64,000 nucleotides of DNA, taken from assembly GCF_001625015.1 (NCBI RefSeq), contig NZ_LVWJ02000019.1:1-64000 (forward strand), given 5' to 3'. This document shows, in pieces, positions 1 to 9,129 of the stretch (position 1 is the first letter of the stretch; every line of letters begins with the position of its first letter). Position numbers and translations under genes: made by a program. Under the pieces are notes generated by a model that worked only from the letters and a program-made list of their open reading frames with translations, searched no databases and had not been told where the DNA came from. The DNA comes from Lewinella sp. 4G2 (GTDB lineage: Bacteria; Bacteroidota; Bacteroidia; Chitinophagales; Saprospiraceae).

Positions 1-87
1 GCCCTCCTCAAAATCTTTGACGCGGGCTCGTTTGAAGCACTCGCCGTAGCGCTTGGTGGGACGGATCTTCCGATTTTTTGTTGACAT
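1..87 (-). CDS. N-terminus of unidentified protein (partial, possible transposase OrfA)
   Basis: Reading the minus strand from an ATG at 87 gives 29 open codons that run off the left edge, starting MSTKNRKIRPTKRYGECF. The piece is very basic. 'RPTKRYGECFKRARVKDFEEG' style starts resemble the helix-turn-helix start of IS3-type OrfA proteins, but this is too short to prove a family. The gene would be divergent from the next one. A mobile-element origin is inference only. Confidence 0.35.
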   Translation of the reverse strand, partial: MSTKNRKIRPTKRYGECFKRARVKDFEEG

Positions 88-120
88 TTCGATGCATTGG
101 TGTCAACGTATTTGGTTTAG

Positions 121-165
121 GACAGGCGCGCTCTAAAATCCAACTTCTAAAATCTAACGTCCCCG
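121..165. repeat. TCTAAAATCTAA-type low-complexity repeat
   Basis: Short AT-rich repeat built from the words CTCTAAAATC and TCTAAAATCTAACGTC. The same words recur after the M4 protease gene, near 13960, after dnaE and after the DUF4837 gene. Here it lies in the gap between two divergent genes and is only half of the inverted pair seen elsewhere. Confidence 0.6.
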
Positions 166-186
166 TCAAGAAGTAACTTTACCAAC

Positions 187-636
187 ATGAAGCTCACGTC
201 CCTAGCAAAGTACCCTTTGCTCCTTCTTGCCCTCTGGCTTTGCACCTGCGGCAGCGCCAAATCGTACACCAAGGCCTCGTTGCCCGCTGACTACCTGAGT
301 TTCGGGAGCCAGGGTGGATTTACTGGTGGGGGGAAGACCTACCTGCTGCTACCCAACGAGGGTGGCCGGATTCTTTTCGACGACCCGGCCAGTGGTGAAT
401 TGCAGCCCCTCGGCAAATTGAAGGGGAAAGAACTGCGGGTCGTGCGCGCTGCGCTGGAGGAATTGGATTTCAGCAAGACCGGAGAACCGGGCAACCTGAC
501 GGCCAGCCTGACCCGCCACCGCAACGGTACCGCGGAGACCATCCAGTGGGCCGCCGGCGCCGACGGTGAGGCCAACCCGGCCCGGCAACTTTACCAGGAA
601 TTGATGGCGGCCGTACGCCGCTTGCGGGCCTCCTAA
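187..636 (+). CDS. Small secreted protein of unknown function
   Basis: 149 residues. The first ~25 residues form a signal peptide: basic start, leucine-rich core, then LCTCGSAKS. There is no proper lipobox, so ordinary cleavage after GSA is more likely than lipidation. The mature part has a glycine-rich stretch (about residues 38-50) and a helical C-terminus, and I recognise no domain. The end of the signal peptide is encoded by a copy of the GGCGCTGCCGCAGGTGC repeat read antisense (242-258). The M4 protease gene follows 56 bp downstream on the same strand, so the two may be co-transcribed. Function unknown. Confidence 0.75.
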   Translation: MKLTSLAKYPLLLLALWLCTCGSAKSYTKASLPADYLSFGSQGGFTGGGKTYLLLPNEGGRILFDDPASGELQPLGKLKGKELRVVRAALEELDFSKTGEPGNLTASLTRHRNGTAETIQWAAGADGEANPARQLYQELMAAVRRLRAS

Positions 637-692
637 ACCCTCTCCTACTCGCTTACTTCGCCGGAAATCGCCGGCAACAAAATTTTACTACC

Positions 693-3600
693 GTGTCCTT
701 TCGTCTCTCCCACACCCTGACTTTTTGCTTACTCATCGTTTCCTTCGGACTGAGCGCCCAAACCGACGGCGACATCTTCAAAGAGCTCGGCGCCGCCAGC
801 CATAATGGGCCAGTGCCGAGTCGCCTTGAACTCCGGGACGGAGAATGGCTACAACGACTCCGCGCTCAAACCGGGCAGGCCAAGTTCCGGTTCCAGACGG
901 ATCGTCTTCGGGCCGGCCAACTCCCCAAAACACCCGGACTGACCTTACTGACCGACCACGAAACCGGACGGGTGATCCGCGCCACCGGCCGACCACGTGC
1001 CCTGGCACCGAAAGCGCCGACGCGCAAGGATGCCCTCGACTACCTCGAACTGCTGGCCGAGGACCTCCAGCTCCGCGCCGGTGATGACGAGATCCGGCCG
1101 GGCGAACTACTCACCGACGAGCTCGGACAAACCCACGTGCGCCTGCAACAATTCTACCGCGGACTGCCCGTCAAACCCGCCGACGCCTACCTCCACGCTA
1201 CGGATAGCCAAGGTTTTGACCTGTTTATGGGCCGCCTGCAACCCGCGCCGGAAGGCCTCCAGATAACACCCGGATTGTCCGTAGAAACCGTAATCACCGA
1301 AGCTAAGATCAGCTTCGGCAGTACGTGGCACCAGCTCAGTAGCCAGCAACTGGAATGGGTGGGCGAACCTCAAATCGAGGCGGAACTCGTGGTCTACTAT
1401 CACGACGATATTGCAAGGCTTGCTTACGAACTGGAACTCCATCCCAACCTGGGTATCCACCTCACCCGCTATGTGGATGCGCACGACGGAACGACGATTC
1501 ACGAACACTCCCACATTTGTGGGACGGCCGGACTGCACGCCGTGCTCCCGCCCACAACTGCCACCGCCCAGAACCTGTACGGACAAACGGTGACGCTAAA
1601 CACCTTCAGCCAGGACGGTGGTTTCTTTCTTTTCGATCTGGCCCGCCCGATGGCCCGCACGGACGCCAATGGGGACGCCCAGGGCGTCATCCAAACCTTT
1701 GATGCCGCCGGCCAGAGCCCCCTGAACGACGGCTTTAACCCGGCCACCGGTTCGTCGGCGAACAACCGGGATTGGACGCGCAACGCCACCTCCGTGCACA
1801 GCAACGCCGGGATTGCCTATGAGTACTACCGGACGAATTTCAACCGTAACTCTATCGACGGCCAGGGAGGCTCCATTTACTCCTTTTACAATGTCAATGA
1901 CGAGGACGGCGCCCAGCTCGACAACGCCTTTTGGGGTGGCCGGGCGATGTTCTACGGCAACGGCGACCAGGGTTTCCGCGACCTACCGAAGGCCCTCGAC
2001 GTAGCCGGTCACGAGATGACGCACGGCGTGATCTCCGCTACGGCCAACCTCGTTTACGAGCTACAGCCGGGCGCCATCAACGAATCGCTCGCCGACGTTT
2101 TCGGTTACCTCATCGAGAACCGGACCAATGACTTCCGGCTCGGGGACGACGTCATCAACCCCGCCGTTTTCCCGTCCGGCGCCCTGCGTAACCTGCAGGA
2201 CCCGAACAACGGTGGCAACCGATTTGGCGACCGGGGTTGGCAGCCGGCCCACACCGACGAGTACGTCAACCTGCCCAACGACCGGGATAATGACAACGGA
2301 GGTGTTCACGTCAACAGCGGCATTCCCAACCGGGCCTTTTACAACTTCGCTACTACGGCGGGCATCGGCGACGATCGCGCCGGCCAGGTCTACTACCGCG
2401 CCATGACGACCTACCTGACGCGGAGCAGCCGCTTCATAGATCTCCGCCTCGCCGTAGCCCGCGCCGCCCTCGACCTCTACGGGGCCGACGCGGAACTGGC
2501 CGCCAACACCGCCTTCGCCAACGTTGGCATCGGTGGGCCGGTAGATACCGGCGGCGGTGGCGGCACCACGCCGGAACAGGGTGGCGACTACGAAAATGAC
2601 CTCAGCGTCAACCCCGGCGACCGCTTCATTTTACTGACGGATACGGACCGCAGCGCGCTCTACCTCGCCGACGAGGGCGGTAACATTCTGGCGAATCCAC
2701 TCGCTACCGTCGCGCCCGGCAGCCGACCCAGTGTGACCGACGATGGTACGCTCGCGCTATTCATTGACGATGAGAACCAGATCCGTGGCTACGACTTCGT
2801 CAACGACGAGCTCTTCTTCCTGGAGGGCACCCCGGCTACCATTTGGCGCAATGTAGCCATCAGCAAGGACGGTCGTCTGATTGCGCTGACGACTACCGAC
2901 CAGGACAACATCATTTACGTCGGCGCCCTCGCCAATGGCGATCTCGCTCCCATGGTGCTTACCAACCCCACCTTCGGGCAGGGCATCAGTACCGACAACG
3001 TGCTTTACCCCGACGCGATGGAGTGGGAGCCCGGCGGGGAGTTCCTCATGTACGACGCCCTCAGCCAACTCGACGACGGTCTGACCTTTTGGGACATCAA
3101 CTTCCTCCGCGCCTGGGACGGAGATGCGGACACTTTTGGCGATGGTGACATCGTCAAACTCTACGACCAATTGGAGGAGGGGACGAGTATTGGCAACCCT
3201 ACGTTCGCCAAGAATTCTCCTTACGTAATTGCTTTTGATCGCGTGAACGTCCCAGGCTCGAGTACGACCTACGCCGTCCTCGCCGCCAACATTGAGCAGG
3301 GAGAGACCGCGCTGGTCTGGAACAACGATGCCATCGGTTACCCCAACTACGGCGTTGCGGACGACTTCCTCCTCTTTGACGGTGAGACTGGCGACGGCAC
3401 CGAGGTTCTGGCCGTCCAGCCCCTGATGGCCAATAAAATCACGGTGGACGGCAACCCCGGCGCCATCATCAACGGTGGCAGTTGGGGCACCAACTTCGCG
3501 ACGGGCCAACGCGAACTCTCCGTTGCCCTTGATGCGCCCGTGGTGGAAAACACCGCGGTACGGCTGTACCCCACCGCTACTTCGGGGGCGGTTACGGTGG

Positions 3601-3785
3601 AGTTTCCGTTGCTCACGGGGCCCCGTCCCTTGCGGGTGTTGGATCTGAGCGGCCGCACGGTAACGACCTTCAACGTTGCGCATGACCGGGCCCAGCTCGA
3701 CCTTTCCAACTTACCTGCGGGCCAGTATTATTTGGCGGTACCGGTGGTTGATGGGGTGGTGGTTAGAGCCGTTGTTAGACGGTGA
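693..3785 (+). CDS. Secreted M4-family (thermolysin-like) metalloprotease with T9SS sorting domain
   Basis: 1030 residues, GTG start at 693 chosen because it directly precedes a signal peptide (to about residue 22, ending GLSAQ). Then come an FTP/PepSY-type propeptide (to about 280) and an M4 catalytic domain. The zinc motif is H440-E-M-T-H444, with E464 (in GAINESLADVF) as third ligand and H539 in HVNSGIPN as the transition-state histidine. A glycine linker near 620 leads to a region of repeated β-strands resembling WD40-like/TolB blades (about 640-930). The last ~80 residues have the layout of a T9SS type A sorting domain (VRLYPTATSG ... LPAGQYYLAV ... VVRR). The protein is expected to be exported, passed through the T9SS and to act outside the cell as an endopeptidase. 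All catalytic residues are present. Confidence 0.93.
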   Translation: MSFRLSHTLTFCLLIVSFGLSAQTDGDIFKELGAASHNGPVPSRLELRDGEWLQRLRAQTGQAKFRFQTDRLRAGQLPKTPGLTLLTDHETGRVIRATGRPRALAPKAPTRKDALDYLELLAEDLQLRAGDDEIRPGELLTDELGQTHVRLQQFYRGLPVKPADAYLHATDSQGFDLFMGRLQPAPEGLQITPGLSVETVITEAKISFGSTWHQLSSQQLEWVGEPQIEAELVVYYHDDIARLAYELELHPNLGIHLTRYVDAHDGTTIHEHSHICGTAGLHAVLPPTTATAQNLYGQTVTLNTFSQDGGFFLFDLARPMARTDANGDAQGVIQTFDAAGQSPLNDGFNPATGSSANNRDWTRNATSVHSNAGIAYEYYRTNFNRNSIDGQGGSIYSFYNVNDEDGAQLDNAFWGGRAMFYGNGDQGFRDLPKALDVAGHEMTHGVISATANLVYELQPGAINESLADVFGYLIENRTNDFRLGDDVINPAVFPSGALRNLQDPNNGGNRFGDRGWQPAHTDEYVNLPNDRDNDNGGVHVNSGIPNRAFYNFATTAGIGDDRAGQVYYRAMTTYLTRSSRFIDLRLAVARAALDLYGADAELAANTAFANVGIGGPVDTGGGGGTTPEQGGDYENDLSVNPGDRFILLTDTDRSALYLADEGGNILANPLATVAPGSRPSVTDDGTLALFIDDENQIRGYDFVNDELFFLEGTPATIWRNVAISKDGRLIALTTTDQDNIIYVGALANGDLAPMVLTNPTFGQGISTDNVLYPDAMEWEPGGEFLMYDALSQLDDGLTFWDINFLRAWDGDADTFGDGDIVKLYDQLEEGTSIGNPTFAKNSPYVIAFDRVNVPGSSTTYAVLAANIEQGETALVWNNDAIGYPNYGVADDFLLFDGETGDGTEVLAVQPLMANKITVDGNPGAIINGGSWGTNFATGQRELSVALDAPVVENTAVRLYPTATSGAVTVEFPLLTGPRPLRVLDLSGRTVTTFNVAHDRAQLDLSNLPAGQYYLAVPVVDGVVVRAVVRR

Positions 3786-4062
3786 TTGAAGGGACTTTAG
3801 ACGTTAGATTTTAGATCTTAGACGGGGGGCGGTCTAGGATCTTTCTTCAATATCTAAGGTGTGAAACGGCGCTAGATTTAGGGATTTTAGACGTTAGATT
3901 TTGGATCTTAGATGGGGGGCGGTCTAGGATCTTTCTTCTAAAATCTAAAGTCTCATACGGCGCTGTCGCGGGTACAGAGTAATTGGAGGAGGAACGGATT
4001 TTAGACGTTAGATTTTAGAGCGGTCGCGTCTAAAATCTAATTTCTAAAATCTAACGTCTGTC
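3786..4062. repeat. Inverted TTTTAGACGTTAGATTTTAGA repeats between convergent genes
   Basis: The gap between the convergent M4 protease gene and aspS is filled by repeats of TTAGACGTTAGATTTTAGA, three in forward orientation (from about 3792, 3883 and 3990). Reverse complements follow at 4030-4057. The last pair can fold into a long stem. A second repeated segment, GGGGGGCGGTCTAGGATC, occurs twice (about 3823 and 3913). A degenerate copy of the GGCGCTGTCGCGGGT element lies at 3959-3975. The position just after both stop codons fits a bidirectional transcription terminator (inference). Confidence 0.7.
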
Positions 4063-5829
4063 CTACTTCTCCTGAAGATTCAGCGCCAAACTCAACTCCT
4101 TCAATTGCTCCTCATCTACCCGCGCGGGGGCGTCGATCATCACGTCGCGGCCTTGGTTGTTTTTAGGGAAGGCGATGAAGTCGCGGATGGAGGCTTGACC
4201 GTTCATGACGGCGCAGAGGCGATCGAAACCGAAGGCGATGCCGGCGTGGGGAGGGGCACCGTACTCGAAGGCGCCCATGAGGAAGCCGAACTGCTCTTCC
4301 GCTTCTTCGGGGGTGAAGCCGAGGAGTTGGAAGTTCTTTTCCTGGAGGGCCCGATCGTAGATCCGGACGGAACCACCACCGATCTCGGCACCGTTAATGA
4401 CGAGGTCGTAGGCATCCGCCTTAAGGGCCTTCATGGTCTCGTGGTCGCCGTTGAGCATCCGTTCTACTTCTTCCTTTTTGGGGCTGGTGAAGGGGTGGTG
4501 CATGGCGTGGAAGCGCTCGCTGTCCTCGTCCCATTCGAGGAGGGGGAAGTCGACGACCCAAAGGGGCTTGAATGTATCGGCGGGGATCATGTCGAACTCA
4601 CCGGCAACGTGGAGGCGCAGGTTACCCATCTGGATGCGGCTCTTCTCGTCCTCACCGGAGATGACGAGCATGAGGTCACCCGACTGCGCGCCCGTGGCGG
4701 CGGCCCAGGCGGCGAGTTTCTCCTGGTCGAAGAATTTGTCTACGCTGGACTTGTAAGTACCATCCTCGTTACACTTTACGTAGACGAGGCCTTTGGCACC
4801 AATCTGGGGGCGCTTGACCCAGTCGGTCAGCTTGTCAAGTTGCTTGCGAGTGAGGCCAGCCTTACCGGGTACGCGGATACCGACGACGAGCTCGGCGGCG
4901 TCGAACACCTTGAAGCCCTGGTTCTGGGCGACGTCGTTGAGTTCCACCAATTCCATCCCGAACCGAAGGTCGGGCTTATCGGAGCCGTAGAGACGGATCG
5001 CGTCGTCGTACTGCATCCGGGGGAAGTCAGGCAGGTTGATGCCCTTCATTTCCAGGAACAGGTGGCGGGTGAGGCCCTCGAAGGTATTGAGGACGTCCTC
5101 TTGCTCCACGAATGCCATTTCGCAGTCGATCTGGGTGAATTCCGGCTGGCGGTCGGCCCGGAGGTCTTCGTCGCGGAAACACTTGACGATCTGGAAGTAG
5201 CGGTCGTAACCCGCCACCATCAGCAACTGCTTAAAAGTCTGGGGGCTTTGCGGTAGCGCGTAGAACTGACCTTCGTTGAGGCGGCTGGGCACCACGAAAT
5301 CCCGTGCTCCCTCCGGGGTAGACTTGATGAGGAAGGGCGTTTCAACTTCCACGAAATCCTTCCGGCCGAGGTAGGCCCGTACGGCCAGGGCCAGTTTGGA
5401 ACGGAAGATGATGTTGTCCTGCAGGGGTCGGCGCCGCAGGTCCAGATACCGGTACTGCATGCGGAGCTCGTCGCCGCCGTCGGTATCGTCCTCGATGGTG
5501 AAGGGCGGCGTTTTGGCCTTGTTGAGGATCGTCATTTCGCTGGCGATGATCTCGATGTTGCCGGTGGCCCGGTTGGGGTTTTTGTTGGTCCGTTCCCGTA
5601 CGATCCCCTTCACCTGGATGACGAATTCCCGGCCGAGTTTCCGGGCGCGGTCGGCGAGTTCAGCGTTGTCGTCCTGGTCAAAAACGATCTGGGTGATGCC
5701 GTAGCGGTCGCGCAGGTCCACAAAGGTGAGGCCACCGAAGTCGCGCCCGATCTGTACCCACCCGGAGAGGGTGACGGATTTGCCGGCGTCGGCGAGTCGT
5801 AGTTGGCCGTTGTTGTGGGTGCGGAACAT
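4063..5829 (-). CDS. aspS: Aspartyl-tRNA synthetase
   Basis: 588 residues, the usual length of bacterial AspRS. It charges tRNA-Asp with aspartate in the cytoplasm using ATP. An N-terminal OB-fold anticodon-binding domain ([20 protein letters not shown], from about residue 17) is followed by the class II catalytic core. Motif 2 is [16 protein letters not shown] (about 219-235). The bacterial GAD insertion follows, and motif 3 is [15 protein letters not shown] (near 530). The start is ATG at 5829. A TACCTTCG sequence 57 nt upstream (5886-5893) looks like a -7 promoter element. The gene stands alone, convergent with the M4 protease gene. Confidence 0.98.
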   Translation of the reverse strand: MFRTHNNGQLRLADAGKSVTLSGWVQIGRDFGGLTFVDLRDRYGITQIVFDQDDNAELADRARKLGREFVIQVKGIVRERTNKNPNRATGNIEIIASEMTILNKAKTPPFTIEDDTDGGDELRMQYRYLDLRRRPLQDNIIFRSKLALAVRAYLGRKDFVEVETPFLIKSTPEGARDFVVPSRLNEGQFYALPQSPQTFKQLLMVAGYDRYFQIVKCFRDEDLRADRQPEFTQIDCEMAFVEQEDVLNTFEGLTRHLFLEMKGINLPDFPRMQYDDAIRLYGSDKPDLRFGMELVELNDVAQNQGFKVFDAAELVVGIRVPGKAGLTRKQLDKLTDWVKRPQIGAKGLVYVKCNEDGTYKSSVDKFFDQEKLAAWAAATGAQSGDLMLVISGEDEKSRIQMGNLRLHVAGEFDMIPADTFKPLWVVDFPLLEWDEDSERFHAMHHPFTSPKKEEVERMLNGDHETMKALKADAYDLVINGAEIGGGSVRIYDRALQEKNFQLLGFTPEEAEEQFGFLMGAFEYGAPPHAGIAFGFDRLCAVMNGQASIRDFIAFPKNNQGRDVMIDAPARVDEEQLKELSLALNLQEK

Positions 5830-5885
5830 CAGGTAGTATTTTATAATGGTAGTCGGGTAGTCCGGTAGTGGTTTGATTGGGGGCG

Positions 5886-5893
5886 CGAAGGTA
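5886..5893 (-). promoter_or_regulatory. Candidate -7 promoter element of aspS
   Basis: On the minus strand the sequence reads TACCTTCG, one base from the Bacteroidota consensus TAnnTTTG, 57 nt before the aspS ATG. The same octamer lies 20 nt before mscS and 19 nt before the lipoprotein gene at 63333. No convincing -33 TTG was identified, so this is a candidate based on recurrence. Confidence 0.4.
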
Positions 5894-5919
5894 CGGATTT
5901 GGCGGTATTGGTGGTAGCG

Positions 5920-6250
5920 GCGTTTGGAGGCGCGACCTCTGGTCGGGCTATTGCCTTGGGTTTACCTCTTTGCCCTAATTTTCGCAGGAGCTGGAGAGGT
6001 TGGGGAGGCCTGCGGCGCTGCGTTACAACCCGTCCCGAAGGGCCGGCTTGAGTAGCGATGGCACACCGTTAGGTGGCCCATTCTACTACAATGGGGGCCT
6101 GCCTAAATTCCTACAAGACTTATTTCGCAGGAGAGGTAGAGTATAGGAGAAAGAGAGGCCTGCGGCGCGCAACACCCCGTCCCGAAGGGCCGGCTTGAGT
6201 AGCGATGGCACACCGTTAGGTGGCCCATTCTAAAAACCGCCAAGTGGCCC
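5920..6250. repeat. Composite intergenic repeat (palindrome module + units A and B)
   Basis: Module order on the plus strand: GGAGGCGCGACCTCTGGTCG (around 5927), then unit A (TTTCGCAGGAGCTGGAGAGG... from about 5980), then unit B (TTTCGCAGGAGAGGTAGAGT... from about 6123). A and B share the second half: GAGGCCTGCGGCGCT, CCGTCCCGAAGGGCCGGC, GTAGCGATGGCACACCGT and GGTGGCCCATTCTA. They differ in the first 30 bp. The same A-B order with ~145 bp spacing recurs in five other places to 13 kb. No protein is supported here. Confidence 0.8.
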
Positions 6251-6254
6251 ATCG

Positions 6255-6872
6255 CTACCGCCGCACCGCCAACCCGTCCTCATCAATCAACAGGCGGCCG
6301 AGGCCCACGTCAAGTAAGACGTTGCCTGGATCTCCGTCATCGTCGAGAATGATGATGGCGTATTGGGGATTTTGGAGACCATCGGGGGTAAGCGTACCGG
6401 AGATCGCGTACAATTGGGTAGGGTTAGCGCTGCCCAACGTATATGTGAGGCGGGCAACGACGGTAAAATCGTCACCACTGGTCGTGTAGTAGGTGTCGGT
6501 TGTCTCCGCGTCCTCATTCGTGGAGCGAAAGCGTAAAGAGCGACTCGCCGGCTCTAAGTCAGAAAACGTAAAGAGGGCGGTATTGAAGCCATCCCCATCC
6601 CGCGTGTCTCCGGGGATATTGCTGGTCTCCTGTACGAGCAGATCCATCAGAAAGGTGCCGGTAAAATCTAGCGGGTCGGTGCCCTCATTAAAGTCAAAGC
6701 CGAAAGATTCCAGGGTTGCAAACGACGTTTCCCCCACAAACGCGCAAACCGCTTCGGTGCTACCGGGGAGCAGGTTTTTCCCACCGGGCGTAGCATCATC
6801 GTCGTCATCAGCACAGGCGATGGCGAGAAAAGGAAGGAGAAGGAATAGCAGAAGATAGTGCGGACGTACCAT
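6255..6872 (-). CDS. Putative lipoprotein of unknown function
   Basis: 205 residues. It starts with a lipoprotein signal peptide ending LAIAC (lipobox, Cys near residue 20) followed by an acidic DDDDDA linker, a pattern typical of exported Bacteroidota lipoproteins. The mature part is β-rich and acidic (FGFDFNEGTDPLDFTG) with no domain I recognise. The last residues border the composite repeat directly. Its start region, with AAACCCTTGC just before the ATG, resembles that of the next minus-strand gene (8548), so the two may share control signals. Confidence 0.75.
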   Translation of the reverse strand: MVRPHYLLLFLLLPFLAIACADDDDDATPGGKNLLPGSTEAVCAFVGETSFATLESFGFDFNEGTDPLDFTGTFLMDLLVQETSNIPGDTRDGDGFNTALFTFSDLEPASRSLRFRSTNEDAETTDTYYTTSGDDFTVVARLTYTLGSANPTQLYAISGTLTPDGLQNPQYAIIILDDDGDPGNVLLDVGLGRLLIDEDGLAVRR

Positions 6873-6954
6873 GGCAAGGGTTTTATTGGTACTGTCCGGT
6901 GTTCCTAAAAGGTCATCACCGGAACCGATTTATTTACAGCTGAGCACCTCGATT

Positions 6955-7650
6955 GCATGCGGGACTTACTACGAGGCGCTGCCGCAGGTGCGAGGAGATG
7001 GGGAACGCGCTCCCGGCCGGGCTGTTGCGAGGGGATTGGAGGCGCGACCTCTGGACGGGCATTTGCCGAGGGTTGACCTCACCGACGCACAATTTCGCAG
7101 GAGCAGGAGAGGCTGGAGAGGCCTGCGGCGCTGCGTTACAATCCGTCCCGAAGGGCCGGCATAAGTAGCGATGGCACACCGTTAGGTGGCCAATTCTACA
7201 GAAGTTGAAGCCTGCTTGCATTCCTACGAGACCTATTTCGCAGGAGAAGTAGAGTATAGGAGAATGAGAGGCCTGCGGCGCTGCGGCACACCCCGTCCCG
7301 AAGGGCCGGCCTGCGTAGCGATGGCACACCGTCAGGTGGCCCATTCTACTACCATGGTTGAAGCCTGCCTAAATTCCTTTGGAACCTATTTCGCAGGAGC
7401 AGGAGAGGTTGGGGAGGCCTGCGGCGCTGCGGCACACCCCGTCCCGAAGGGCCGGCCTGCGTAGCGATGGCACACCGTCAGGTGGCCCATTCTACAGAAG
7501 TTGAAGCCTGCTTACATTCCTACGAGATCTATTTCGCAGGAGAAGTAGAGTATAGGAGAATGAGAGGCCTGCGGCGCTGCGGCACACCCCGTCCCGAAGG
7601 GCCGGCCTGCGTAGCGATGGCACACCGTTAGGTGGCCCATTCTATCAGTT
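6955..7650. repeat. Array of composite repeats, order A-B-A-B
   Basis: This ~700-bp gap starts with GGGACTTACTACG and the GGCGCTGCCGCAGGTGC element (6975-6991), then the GGAGGCGCGACCTC module (about 7038). Units follow in the order A (7091), B (7230), A (7388) and B (7537), each ending in GGTGGCCCATTCTA. Linkers between units are themselves similar (TTGAAGCCTGC then ATTCCTACGAGACC). Small open frames inside it are spurious, because they are broken differently in each copy. Confidence 0.85.
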
Positions 7651-7675
7651 GACGATGAGCATATCAACTCAAAAA

Positions 7676-8548
7676 CTACTCAACCACCCGCTCAACCACC
7701 ACCTTCGTGAGTACCCTGGCATTCTTAGCATTTTTAACCAGCGTCCAATCCCCGTCACCGACTTTGCCCAATAATTGGTCTTCGGAACGGAATGGGATCA
7801 TCCCAATACTGAAGTCCAGCTTATTAGGGTCCTCGCTGTATTGATGGAGCCACTCGAAGACTACGTAAAAGCCTTGGTCAGAGATGGGTACTTGGTAGTC
7901 ACGCAGGTCGACTTTATTCTTGCCTTTCTTGAGCTTGACCACCACATCCTGAGTATTCAGTAATTGGCCCGGACAGTTACAGTCCTCGTCTACTGCCTGA
8001 AATTTGAGTCTAATGGGCGTCTCCAGTCTGGATACACGCCCTACGGTGAATTCTAGTTTTGCCAAGGTCCCCACTACCCCATCCTTATTCTCGATTCGTG
8101 ACGCCAGCTCGTAGTTGGTCTGGATGTCTTTCTGGTAGTAGAAATAGGGCTTCTTAATCTTGTATTTAAATTCGTAATCTTCAAAGCCCACCTGCTCGTT
8201 GGCAACGACCTCCACCATACCGAGGCTGAACGATTGCGGGCTCAAGGCATAATTCTGACCCGCTAAGTACGCAGACAAAGGCACCCCCGCAGTTTGGTAT
8301 CCGACAAAGGAGATCAGTAAGGAGTCCGTACCGGCAAAGTCATCCGCACATTTGAATCTGAACCGACCGTCCCCGTCAGTGTGGGTACCACAGGTGGAGG
8401 ATTTTACGTAGACGGTGGCGTAGGCCAACGGCTCCCCTGATTCGTCAGTTACGGTTCCGGCGAATTCCGTCTGCGCGGCGAGGGTGTTGAGGCAAAGGGC
8501 TACGATAAACAGCAAGTAGGTGGCTGATCGGTGGTGTTTATTATGCAT
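7676..8548 (-). CDS. Secreted protein with CarboxypepD_reg-like β-sandwich domain
   Basis: 290 residues. A signal peptide (to about residue 25, CLNTLAAQ) is followed by a CarboxypepD_reg-like domain (FAGTVTDESGEPLAYATVYV, about 29-110) like those at the start of TonB receptors. The remaining ~180 residues have no barrel and no plug; they end in a β-rich region with FYVVFEWLHQYSEDPNKLDF. The layout matches small Bacteroidota envelope proteins of unknown role. It has no T9SS sorting domain. Composite repeats flank it on both sides. Confidence 0.8.
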   Translation of the reverse strand: MHNKHHRSATYLLFIVALCLNTLAAQTEFAGTVTDESGEPLAYATVYVKSSTCGTHTDGDGRFRFKCADDFAGTDSLLISFVGYQTAGVPLSAYLAGQNYALSPQSFSLGMVEVVANEQVGFEDYEFKYKIKKPYFYYQKDIQTNYELASRIENKDGVVGTLAKLEFTVGRVSRLETPIRLKFQAVDEDCNCPGQLLNTQDVVVKLKKGKNKVDLRDYQVPISDQGFYVVFEWLHQYSEDPNKLDFSIGMIPFRSEDQLLGKVGDGDWTLVKNAKNARVLTKVVVERVVE

Positions 8549-8612
8549 TGCAAGGGTTTGTTTCGTTATCGGTGTTCAAGGAAAATCTACTGAATGATAG
8601 TGATTATTTGGG

Positions 8613-8940
8613 AGATGGGATTGGAGGCGCGAACTCCAGTTGGTCTTTCGCGTAGGCTTGAACTCACCAACGCAAACTTTCGCAGGAGCTGGTGAGGTTG
8701 GGGAGGCCTGCCGCGCTGCGTTACACCCCGTCCCGGAGGGCCGGCTTGGGTAGCGATGGCACACCGTTAGGTGGCCCATTCTACAATGGTTGAGACCAGC
8801 TTAAGTCTCCTACGAAACTTATTTCGCAGGAGAAGTAGAGTATAGGAGAAGAAGAGGCCTGCGGCGCTCCGCAACACCCCGTCCCGAAGGGCCGGCCTGC
8901 GTAGCGATGGCACACCGTTAGGTGGCCCATTCTACTATGC
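8613..8940. repeat. Composite repeat, units A then B
   Basis: Starts with a diverged GGATTGGAGGCGCGAACTCC module, then unit A (about 8680) and unit B (about 8825), each ending in GGCACACCGTTAGGTGGCCC. It is a copy of the 5920 and 12650 composites in the same orientation. Spacing between A and B is again about 145 bp. Confidence 0.8.
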
Positions 8941-8989
8941 GAGAAAGGGAGACCGACAGCACACCCTTAAACAAACGAAGATTCAACGT

Positions 8990-9060
8990 CACGTCGTCCG
9001 GACCAGAGGTCCGAAACCGGGGCTCCCCAACCCGACCAGAGGTCGGGTCTCCAAAACTAC
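8990..9060. repeat. Palindromic CCCGACCAGAGGTCGGG repeat pair
   Basis: Two palindromes, CGGACCAGAGGTCCG (8999-9013) and CCCGACCAGAGGTCGGG (9031-9047), joined by AAACCGGGGCTCCCCAA. The same pair occurs at 13869-13917, with single copies at 14002, 58884 and 59029. Each arm can form a hairpin with an AGA loop. It lies before the LRR protein gene. Confidence 0.7.
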
Positions 9061-9129
9061 CCAACTGGGTAGGAACCCGCTCACCGTCGCTATCGAAATT
9101 TGTCCTTTCAACAGCTTCAACCACTTCAC

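Noticed and set aside
4105-5256. 383-codon open frame antisense to aspS
   Set aside because: Fully within aspS and a mirror of its codon bias; no signal, domain or start context of its own.
6934-7344. Small proteins repeated inside the composite arrays (MGHLTVCHRY type)
   Set aside because: They are translations of unit A/B in one frame, broken in other copies, without start signals. Such peptides are common database artefacts.
5920-7650. CRISPR array
   Set aside because: Repeats are over 100 bp, of two alternating types, and the linkers are themselves similar. No cas genes are present.
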